From: an uncultured Bacteroidota bacterium
GTDB lineage: Bacteria; Bacteroidota; Bacteroidia; JADZBD01
Direction: 5' to 3'
NCBI GenBank assembly: GCA_937924855.1
Contig: CALEYQ010000015.1
Span: forward strand, 1-15,130
DNA length: 15,130 nucleotides
Part shown: positions 1 through 6,836 of the stretch, in pieces
How the letters are laid out: the number at the start of each line of letters is the position of its first letter
Numbering within the stretch: position 1 is the stretch's first letter
Translations under genes and position numbers: made by a program
The notes under the pieces: model-generated
Databases searched by the model: none
What the model was told of the DNA's origin: nothing
Seen by the model: the letters and a program-made list of their open reading frames with translations, nothing else

Positions 1-791
1 GGAATTTCCACGCCATGCTTCCGGAAGTTTTCCAGGATTTCATATCGGATTTCACTTTTTATGGATTCAACCCTGAATTCATTCTGGGCCCAAAAATGCA
101 ATTGCATAATTAACGCATTATCACCGTAATCCAGCAACCGAACCTGGGGTGGTTTTTTGGCGTGAATGTGCGAATTGTTCAATGCCGCATCCATCATTAT
201 TTTTTTTACGGTAGGGATATCGGAATCGTAGGCCACGCCTACATTGAGTGAAAACCGGGTTTCTTCTTTTATATGACTCCAGTTAATTACATTGTCGTTC
301 ACAAATTTGGAGTTGGGAATAATAATGGCAATATTGTCTCTTCCCCTCACGATGGTAGTTCTCAATCTGATCTTTTCTACCTGGGCAATAATATTATCTA
401 CTTCCACAACATCCCCCACTTTTATTATCCCTTCAATCAACACCATGAATCCGGATATTACATCGGAAAAAATCTGATTTATTCCGAGTCCGAGTCCGAC
501 AAGAAGAGCGGCAGAACCTGCAACGAAAATGGTGAGGTCCACACCAACCGACTGCAGGATCAATACAATGGCGAAAATCCATAAAATATACTTCGTGAGT
601 TTGTATATGGCATAATTCTGCCCAATGTCGATTTTGCCTCTTCTTTCCTGTCGACGTAAAAACGCTCGTAAAAAGAAAAGGAAAAAAATAACGCTGGCAA
701 CAATGGCGAGAATTAGAACCAGATTGAAAACAGTTAGTCCGTATTCGCCAACTGAAATTAATTTGTATTCGAGTATTTCTGACAGGCTCAT
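1..791 (-). CDS. MscS-family mechanosensitive ion channel (C-terminus cut by window edge)
   Basis: My minus-strand translation from the ATG at 791 runs open to base 1 (about 263 codons). Three hydrophobic segments lie near residues 17-42, 63-90 and 91-125. The third is the Gly/Ala-rich pore helix (A91-G-S-A-A, then G99-L-G-L-G). It is followed by the family's beta domain, with VGDVVEV near 125-131 and IPNS at 158-161, and then an alpha/beta domain ending at the edge in HGVEIP, a typical MscS C-terminal motif, so only a short tail is missing. Members open under membrane tension and release solutes during hypo-osmotic shock. The short three-helix architecture resembles small MscS/YggB channels rather than the long MscK type. 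It starts 14 bases after the SLC13 permease stop and is probably the last gene of that operon. No Shine-Dalgarno sequence is visible. Confidence 0.88.
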   Translation of the reverse strand, partial: MSLSEILEYKLISVGEYGLTVFNLVLILAIVASVIFFLFFLRAFLRRQERRGKIDIGQNYAIYKLTKYILWIFAIVLILQSVGVDLTIFVAGSAALLVGLGLGINQIFSDVISGFMVLIEGIIKVGDVVEVDNIIAQVEKIRLRTTIVRGRDNIAIIIPNSKFVNDNVINWSHIKEETRFSLNVGVAYDSDIPTVKKIMMDAALNNSHIHAKKPPQVRLLDYGDNALIMQLHFWAQNEFRVESIKSEIRYEILENFRKHGVEI

Positions 792-805
792 TGTGCTAAT
801 TTAAT

Positions 806-2593
806 TTAAAACGGGAAAAAAACCGGTATTAAAAAAGTTGCAAGTATCCAGAAAATAAGGTTGAGCGGGGCTCCAACCGTAAAAAAGTCCTTAAACCGGT
901 AGGCCCCTGAGGCATACACCATAGTGTTGGTTTGGTAACCCACGGGAGTCATAAAGCTGGCCGATCCTGCGAAGGTGATGGCCATAAGAAAAGGTTTGGG
1001 GTCAACATCAAGAGATTGGGCAATGGAAAAAACAATAGGGGCAAGGAGTACCACCGTGGCATTGTTCGACATGGCTTCTGTCAATAAAGAACTTAATAAG
1101 TACAAGGCGCTCAGTATAACCAAGGGACCAAAGGTTCCTACCATTTCCAGGATACCATCGGCAAGAATGGTCGCAGCTCCGGTCTTTTTAAGGGCGACTC
1201 CCAAACTAAGTGATCCCGCCAAAAGTACAAGTACTTTCCAGCTTATGCTTTGGTACATGTCTTCCACTGAAATACAACGGGTAAGTGCCATTACCAATAC
1301 ACCCGCCAAAGCGCCTGCTAAAATGGGGACAATGTCGAGTGAGGCAAGGATTACGGCTGTTAAAATTACTCCGACACTGATGGAGGCATTTCTTTTATTG
1401 AGTGATACTATATCGGGACGACTAACCACAAGAATGTTTTGGGTTTGTTCCTTCAGTTTGGGAATATGTTCTTCGTCGATGGATAAGAGGAAAGTGTCGC
1501 CTGAGCGGATTTTTTCTTTTTTGATCAGATTTCGGATAATGCCATGCCTTTCTCTAACGGCTACCAGATCCGCTCCAAACTCGGCTTCAAAATCGATGGA
1601 ACTAACCCGACGGCCACAAAATTTGGAATTGGGCAGGATTACGGTTTCTACCAGCATTTTCTTTCTTTCCCTTTGTATGGCCGTAAACGATGAGGCCATG
1701 GTGTCGAGGGCTATTTCTTTTCGTTCCGAAAGCTGGTGAATCTTTTTAATGTCCCCTTTTACCTTTAAGCGGTCACCGGCTTTTAGAATCAGGTTAGGCG
1801 CATGGGCTCCCACAGCATGACCTTTTCTGAAAACAAACAGAATTTCCAGCCCCAGGTCTTTTACAAGAGGTGAATCTTTCAAGGCTTTTCCCACGGAAGG
1901 AGCACCTTCCAGCAAAACTATATTGGTTACATAGTCGCCCAGGTGAAATTTGGATTTTTTAGAGGGGCCTTTGAGTTTTATGGATCCGGGCAGTTTACGG
2001 ATTCCAAATACTACCATGTAGATCAATCCAGCGATGAAAAAGACCCCTCCCAGCGAAAACATTTCGAACATGCCGAAGGGCCCGAACCCCTCCTGGTCAG
2101 ATAAGTCGCTTACGAGAATATTGGTTGAGGTTCCAATCAGCGTACATACCCCTCCAAACATGGAGCCGAAGGAAAGGGGAATGAGCAATTTTTCGGGGGA
2201 AATCCGGTTGAGTTCGGCGCAGGAAATGATTACCGGAATAAAAAGAGCCACTACGGGTGTGTTGTTGATGAAGGCAGACAAAACCCCTACAATCATCATC
2301 ATTAAAATAATACCTAACCAGAAATTTTTTCTGAAAAGAATGGCGAGCCTCCTGCTGATGGGGTTTAAGGCTCCGCTTTTCTGGACCCCTGCACTCAGCA
2401 CAAACATGGCCGCAACGGTTACGAGTGCCGAGTTGGAAAAGCCGCTAAGGGTTTCTTCGGCAGTAAGGATGCCCGAAAAAAGCAGCAGGCCCATGATGAT
2501 CATCGCAGTTAGATCCACGCTGATCAGTTCCGTGGCAAAGAGTACAACTGCCAGGAATAGAATTACCAGTACTATTAATATGTCGAGCGACAT
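806..2593 (-). CDS. SLC13/DASS-type anion permease with two TrkA-C (RCK-C) domains
   Basis: A 595-residue inner-membrane protein. The N-terminal membrane half (about 1-198) carries the DASS signature GTSTN (154-158, SNT-like element). A soluble insert (about 205-390) contains two TrkA-C-like domains, the first ending near 290 and the second from about 315 to 385. The C-terminal membrane half (about 402-595) has SNNAT (509-513) and QTNT (554-557), the pseudo-symmetric counterpart of the first signature. The family takes up sulfate or di/tricarboxylates, usually coupled to Na+. Versions with TrkA-C inserts include sulfate/anion transporters, and the insert is thought to bind a small regulatory ligand. 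The actual substrate cannot be read from sequence. It starts 5 bases after the GNAT-nitrilase stop, so the two are almost certainly co-transcribed, with the MscS channel following. Confidence 0.88.
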   Translation of the reverse strand: MSLDILIVLVILFLAVVLFATELISVDLTAMIIMGLLLFSGILTAEETLSGFSNSALVTVAAMFVLSAGVQKSGALNPISRRLAILFRKNFWLGIILMMMIVGVLSAFINNTPVVALFIPVIISCAELNRISPEKLLIPLSFGSMFGGVCTLIGTSTNILVSDLSDQEGFGPFGMFEMFSLGGVFFIAGLIYMVVFGIRKLPGSIKLKGPSKKSKFHLGDYVTNIVLLEGAPSVGKALKDSPLVKDLGLEILFVFRKGHAVGAHAPNLILKAGDRLKVKGDIKKIHQLSERKEIALDTMASSFTAIQRERKKMLVETVILPNSKFCGRRVSSIDFEAEFGADLVAVRERHGIIRNLIKKEKIRSGDTFLLSIDEEHIPKLKEQTQNILVVSRPDIVSLNKRNASISVGVILTAVILASLDIVPILAGALAGVLVMALTRCISVEDMYQSISWKVLVLLAGSLSLGVALKKTGAATILADGILEMVGTFGPLVILSALYLLSSLLTEAMSNNATVVLLAPIVFSIAQSLDVDPKPFLMAITFAGSASFMTPVGYQTNTMVYASGAYRFKDFFTVGAPLNLIFWILATFLIPVFFPF

Positions 2594-2598
2594 GACTT

Positions 2599-4155
2599 TT
2601 AAATTTCAACAATTCCATCTCCTTCACGGTAAACAACTTTATACAGGTCGAGCCTGCGGTCGTTCCAGGTCTGAACGCTACCATAATCTTTATTCCGGTT
2701 CAACAAATGCATATCAAGGTCCTGAAAAACTATGGTTTCTTCACCTGCTTCGCAAATGGCTGCCACACCATCACGCTGAAACTCTACATCGGAAGGGGTA
2801 AATATTCCACTTTGGGCATACTGGATGTCCATGTTTTCAACCTGAGGCAAATTCCCTACACAGCCTGATGCCACCACATAAATCTGGTTTTCAACGGCAC
2901 GGGCCTGGGCACAATAACGCACGCGGAGGTAACCCCTTCTTTCATCCGTATTAAACGGACAAAAAATAATTTTGGCTCCCTTCTTTACGGCAATTCTGGC
3001 CAGTTCCGGAAACTCCATATCATAACAAATGAGAATAGCAATTTTTCCGCAATCGGTGTCAAACACTTCTACTTTATTTCCGGGTTTTACGCCCCACCAT
3101 TTTCTTTCATGGGGTGTAATGTGGATTTTGTATTGGCGGTCTACCGAACCGTCGCGCCTGAAAAGATAAGAAACGTTATATAGGTCACCCTCCTCCTCAA
3201 TAAAATGAGTTCCGCCTATAATATTGGTATTGTATTTTACGGCAAGACGGGTAAACAAGTCAATGTATTTCCCCGTGAATTCAGAGAGCATCCGGATGGC
3301 TTTTCCCGGCCGTTTGTTGGGAAGGAAGGTAAGTAGCTGCATGGTGAACATTTCCGGAAACAGCACTATGTCGCAACGATAATCCGAAGCTACATCCACA
3401 AAATATTCGCAGTTTCTTTCAAATTCTTCAAAGTCGTTAATCATCCGCATCTGGTATTGCACAGCACAGGCGCGTACATAAGGGCTCATGGCTTTGATCT
3501 GGGCATTGACCGGATGATAATCAAGGTTTACCCATTCCAGATAAGTAGCATAACCGCCCGATTCCACATCATTGGGCAGGTAATCGCGAATGATCCGTTT
3601 AAGCATGAAGCCATTCGACAATTGAGTGGTAAGTACCGGATCAAATTTCTTTTTATCGGTAACATGATCAACATATTGCCGAATGGTAAGCTTGTTCTGG
3701 TGTTTGTGGTAGTTGGGAACCCTGCCACCGATTACAATTCTCTTCAGATTTCTTTCCCTGACCAGGGTTTTCCTTGCCTCGTATATCCTTCGGGCAAGTT
3801 TTAAGCTACGGTATTTGGGATCCACCATGATTTCGATACCATACAGTGTGTCGCCATCGGGCCGGTGGGTGGAAATGGTTCCGTTTCCGGTTAATTCATT
3901 CCAGCTATGGCTGCCCGAATATTCATCGAAATTCAGAATGAGGGAACAAGAAGAGGCCACAAGTTTCCTTTTGTATTCCACCCCGATCTGTCCCTCCGGA
4001 AAAGTCTCCATAATGCTTTTCCATTGTTCAGGAGTCCAGGGCTTCATGCCGGGAAAACAGGCCTGTTGTATTTCGGTAACGGCCTTGTAATCGTCCGGGG
4101 TTAGCCGCCGCACTTTTACTTTCTTCTCAAATTCTTTAGGGTCGATTTTTGTCAT
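2599..4155 (-). CDS. Bifunctional GNAT acetyltransferase-like / carbon-nitrogen hydrolase (nitrilase class 12)
   Basis: A 518-residue cytoplasmic fusion. Residues about 13-210 form a RimI-like GNAT domain, with the acetyl-CoA-binding motif region at about 111-128 (VDPKYRSLKLARR). Residues about 225-515 form a nitrilase-superfamily domain with the complete Glu-Lys-Cys triad: E268 in LFPEM, K343 in QYKIH and C377 in LICYDMEFPE. The RimI-nitrilase fusion is the recognised, uncharacterised class 12 of the superfamily. By family, the nitrilase part should hydrolyse or transfer an amide or acyl group through a Cys thioester. The GNAT part may acylate a related amine. The substrate is unknown. It leads a three-gene unit with the SLC13 permease and the MscS channel, 89 bases after nhaD. 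The canonical P-loop Gly position in the GNAT half is K119, so acetyl-CoA use should not be assumed. Confidence 0.9.
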   Translation of the reverse strand: MTKIDPKEFEKKVKVRRLTPDDYKAVTEIQQACFPGMKPWTPEQWKSIMETFPEGQIGVEYKRKLVASSCSLILNFDEYSGSHSWNELTGNGTISTHRPDGDTLYGIEIMVDPKYRSLKLARRIYEARKTLVRERNLKRIVIGGRVPNYHKHQNKLTIRQYVDHVTDKKKFDPVLTTQLSNGFMLKRIIRDYLPNDVESGGYATYLEWVNLDYHPVNAQIKAMSPYVRACAVQYQMRMINDFEEFERNCEYFVDVASDYRCDIVLFPEMFTMQLLTFLPNKRPGKAIRMLSEFTGKYIDLFTRLAVKYNTNIIGGTHFIEEEGDLYNVSYLFRRDGSVDRQYKIHITPHERKWWGVKPGNKVEVFDTDCGKIAILICYDMEFPELARIAVKKGAKIIFCPFNTDERRGYLRVRYCAQARAVENQIYVVASGCVGNLPQVENMDIQYAQSGIFTPSDVEFQRDGVAAICEAGEETIVFQDLDMHLLNRNKDYGSVQTWNDRRLDLYKVVYREGDGIVEI

Positions 4156-4176
4156 AGAAATATTTAGGGATGCAAT

Positions 4177-4184
4177 TAAAGATA
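4177..4184 (-). promoter_or_regulatory. Possible -7 promoter box for the GNAT-nitrilase operon
   Basis: On the minus strand this reads TATCTTTA, one mismatch from the Bacteroidota TAnnTTTG box, and ends 21 bases before the ATG at 4155. It lies in the 89-base gap after nhaD, which is wider than the other gaps in this gene block and so a natural place for a separate promoter. No clear -33 element is visible. This is a weak call on a single short motif. Confidence 0.25.
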
Positions 4185-4244
4185 AGGAAATTAAAGGGTT
4201 TTTGTATTAACCCAATGTTAATAAGTGAATTAACCGGGAAAACC

Positions 4245-5528
4245 TCAAATGAGAAACATATAAACCAGAGCCCCTGAAAAATATCCGATTAGGGCCAGCC
4301 AGGTTATTTTTTTGAGATACCAGAAAAAATTTATTTTTTCCATACCCATAGCGGCAACCCCGGCTGCAGAGCCTATGATCAGGGCGCTGCCTCCGGTTCC
4401 TGCGGCATAGGCAAGAAACTCCCAGAAGTAATGGTCGGTGGGAAACTGAACCAGGGAATACATGCCCTGGGCACCGGCTACCAGGGGTACGTTATCTACT
4501 ATTGAGGACAGTAATCCAACGGAAAGAACAATAACGTTGATGTTCTTGATTTTCTCATCGAGGAAAAGGGCCAGATTCTCAAGAACCCCTGTTGATTGCA
4601 GGGAAGAGATGGAAATAAGAATGCCCAGGAAAAAAAGTACACTGGGAACATCGGCTTTTCGCAAGGCATGCACCACTGATAATCTGGACTTATCGGCTTC
4701 GTCTTTTCCGTGGTGAATCAATTCGGTTATTACCCACATCAGTCCCAGCCCGAAAAGGATTCCCATGAAAGGGGGAAGGTGGGTGATGGTTTTAAAAATA
4801 GGAACGAAAATAAGCACGCCCACCCCTAAAAAGAAAACCATGTTTTTTTCAATTTCAGGGGTTTCGCTTTCCGGATAGGGGTTTAACTCAGGTGTTGGAT
4901 CACTTTCAACATCTCCCTTTAGTATAAAGGATAAAACAATCAGGGGAACAAGCAAACAAACCAAACTCGGGATCAGCAATTTTAAAACGATGTTGGCTGC
5001 AGTAATCTGTTTTCCAATCCAGAGCATGGTGGTGGTTACATCACCGATGGGGCTCCAGGCTCCGCCGGCATTGGCAGCAATTACTACAACACCGAGGAAA
5101 AATAATCTGGTTTTAAGAACCGGGGTGATTTTCCTGAGTAGGGTAACCATTACAATCGTTGTAGTCAGATTATCTAAAACGGCCGAAAGGAAAAAAGTAA
5201 GAAATGAAACTATCCAGAGTAGTTTTACCTTATTCCGGGTTTTTATCCGGTCGGTAATTATCTCAAATCCGTCGTGGGCGTCAATCAGTTCCACAATGGT
5301 CATGGCCCCCAAAAGGAAGAAAAGAATTCCCGAGTGCTCCCCGAGATGTTCAATCAATTGTTCGGTTACATGGTGAATCCCTGCTTCACTGTTTTGGGAA
5401 AGAATGTAAATGGTCCAGCAAAGCACTCCCGTTAATAAAGCGGTGGCGGCTTTGTTTATTTTAATGTTATGCTCGAGGGCAATGGCAAGGTAACCGATGA
5501 TAAATGTGGCAATGAGTGCGGTGGTCAT
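4245..5528 (-). CDS. nhaD: NhaD-type Na+/H+ antiporter
   Basis: A 427-residue polytopic inner-membrane protein with about 11-12 hydrophobic segments and no large soluble domain, the usual size for NhaD. Diagnostic segments are LLGAMTIVELIDAHDGFE (72-89), SAVLDNLTTTIV (115-126), NAGGAWSPIGDVTTTMLW (153-170) and a second VDNVP motif in the C-terminal half. These Asp/Asn/Thr clusters are the family's ion-binding motifs. NhaD belongs to the ion-transporter superfamily and exchanges cytoplasmic Na+ (or Li+) for protons, giving salt and alkali tolerance. It is common in marine and halotolerant Bacteroidota. The start is 20 bases after the dihydroorotase-like stop, so it is probably the distal gene of the BatA / dihydroorotase-like / nhaD unit. 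The stop is TGA, which shows that TGA terminates translation in this genome. Confidence 0.93.
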   Translation of the reverse strand: MTTALIATFIIGYLAIALEHNIKINKAATALLTGVLCWTIYILSQNSEAGIHHVTEQLIEHLGEHSGILFFLLGAMTIVELIDAHDGFEIITDRIKTRNKVKLLWIVSFLTFFLSAVLDNLTTTIVMVTLLRKITPVLKTRLFFLGVVVIAANAGGAWSPIGDVTTTMLWIGKQITAANIVLKLLIPSLVCLLVPLIVLSFILKGDVESDPTPELNPYPESETPEIEKNMVFFLGVGVLIFVPIFKTITHLPPFMGILFGLGLMWVITELIHHGKDEADKSRLSVVHALRKADVPSVLFFLGILISISSLQSTGVLENLALFLDEKIKNINVIVLSVGLLSSIVDNVPLVAGAQGMYSLVQFPTDHYFWEFLAYAAGTGGSALIIGSAAGVAAMGMEKINFFWYLKKITWLALIGYFSGALVYMFLI

Positions 5529-5548
5529 AAAGGACTGGGAAAAATTTC

Positions 5549-6820
5549 TTAAGTGTTAGGGTGATAGGAGCCTTTACAGAAGACTCCGGTTATTTTGCCG
5601 ATTAGCTTTTTTCCAAGCAATGGATCATTTACCCCCAGTGATTTCTTTTGCTTTGCCTCATGCACCCAGGAGACACCCGGATCGAAAAGGGTTATCTCGG
5701 CAGGTTGGTTTTTCCGTATGCTGGCAGGAGGTATTCCAAGAATCTTACGGGGATTTATGGAGGCAGACTGAACCAGACGAGTTAAGGAAGCGGTGGTTTT
5801 GCCAAGACTTTCAAGCGCCATGGGGAGGAAAGTTTCTAAAGATGCCATCCCAAAAGCAGCATGATCGAATTCTATTACCTTGGTTTCAGTGTCTTCCGGT
5901 AAATGTGCGGTCTGAAGTATGTCAAGAGTCCCGTCCTTCAATCCTTCGGTAAGGGCTTTTACATCGTCTTTTCCCCGGAGAGGAGGCATTACTTTATATT
6001 CTGTTTCGAAGTTTTTAAGATCTGCATCGGTGTAGTATAAGTGATGCGCGTTTACAGAGGCAGTAACTTTTATTTTTTTCTTTTTGGCTTCGCGAATCAG
6101 TTGCACTGACCTTTTGGTGGAAATGGAAAGAAGATGTATGGGAGCCTTACAATATTCGGCCAGGAAAAGGGCCTGGGCAACCATAATTTCTTCCGCCAGA
6201 GCCGGAATGCCTTTCAACCCGAGTTGCAGGGTAGCTGAGCTTTCATGCACCTTTCCATCACGGGCAATAAAGGGGTCGTGACAAAATACCATTACCAGTC
6301 CTCCGAAACTTTTGGCGTACAAAAGAGCCCGTATCAGCACCCCGGAATTTTGCAGGGGCTTCATTTCGTCGGTAAAGGCTAAGGCACCGCTGCTGTGCAT
6401 ATCGAACATTTCGGCAAGTTCCTTACCCTCCAGGTTTTCGGTAACCGATCCGAGTGGATACAGGTAAAGGGGTGATTTTTTTCCGGCTTTTACAATGTAA
6501 TTGACCGCCGCTTTATTCGAAACCGGTGGCAGGGTATTCGGACTCAGGCAAACGGCTGTAAACCCTCCTCTGAGCGCAGCCTTAACACCGCTTTCCAGAT
6601 TTTCTTTGTATTCATGTCCGGGGTCCCGGAAATTGGCAAGTGAATCAACAAAACCCGGACAGGCGACCAGATTTTTTCCTTCTATTACACTGGCTTTCCC
6701 CGGTTTTATGCCGGCTCCGGTTTCTTTGATAATGCCATTTTCAATAAGAAGGCTGGTTTTTTTCCCGTGAAGGGGCGACTGAGGATCGATTACCAGGGCA
6801 CTTTTTATGAAAAAGTTCAT
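5549..6820 (-). CDS. Dihydroorotase-family protein lacking metal ligands (probable non-catalytic homologue)
   Basis: A 423-residue cyclic amidohydrolase-fold protein of ordinary dihydroorotase length (pyrimidine synthesis: carbamoyl-aspartate to dihydroorotate). The fold is clear: an N-terminal beta-sandwich piece, PGFVDSLANFRDPGHE (55-70), the MPNT-like SPNT (93-96), GIPALAEE (204-211) and the C-terminal NPRKILGIP (356-364). The zinc site is gone. Where active enzymes have HxH this protein has L61 and N63. The later metal His positions read F179 and S232, and the catalytic Asp of the TDHAP-type motif is A305 (TAHLPE). It is therefore probably structural or regulatory, comparable to the inactive PyrC' subunit that assembles with aspartate transcarbamoylase in some bacteria. 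That partner is inferred, not seen here. It lies 16 bases after the BatA gene and 20 before nhaD. Automated annotation would call it dihydroorotase. Confidence 0.88.
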   Translation of the reverse strand: MNFFIKSALVIDPQSPLHGKKTSLLIENGIIKETGAGIKPGKASVIEGKNLVACPGFVDSLANFRDPGHEYKENLESGVKAALRGGFTAVCLSPNTLPPVSNKAAVNYIVKAGKKSPLYLYPLGSVTENLEGKELAEMFDMHSSGALAFTDEMKPLQNSGVLIRALLYAKSFGGLVMVFCHDPFIARDGKVHESSATLQLGLKGIPALAEEIMVAQALFLAEYCKAPIHLLSISTKRSVQLIREAKKKKIKVTASVNAHHLYYTDADLKNFETEYKVMPPLRGKDDVKALTEGLKDGTLDILQTAHLPEDTETKVIEFDHAAFGMASLETFLPMALESLGKTTASLTRLVQSASINPRKILGIPPASIRKNQPAEITLFDPGVSWVHEAKQKKSLGVNDPLLGKKLIGKITGVFCKGSYHPNT

Positions 6821-6824
6821 GGGG

Positions 6825-6832
6825 CGAAATTA
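6825..6832 (-). promoter_or_regulatory. Possible degenerate -7 box immediately before the dihydroorotase-like start
   Basis: Minus-strand TAATTTCG is one mismatch from TAnnTTTG and is followed by CCCC and then the ATG at 6820. The same box-to-start spacing of 4 bases occurs at the EI24 gene. It lies inside the 16-base gap after the BatA stop. It could be an internal promoter, or a chance match in a gap too short to tell. Confidence 0.25.
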
Positions 6833-6836
6833 CCGT

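Noticed and set aside
975..2801. Long plus-strand open frames opposite the SLC13 permease and GNAT-nitrilase genes
   Set aside because: They are antisense shadows. The minus-strand frames carry complete family motifs; the plus-strand ones have low-complexity, motif-free sequence.
4196..4213. GGGTT/AACCC hairpin between nhaD and the GNAT-nitrilase gene as a terminator
   Set aside because: The stem is only 5 bp, the loop is 8 bases, and no proper U-tract follows, so it is not a credible intrinsic terminator.
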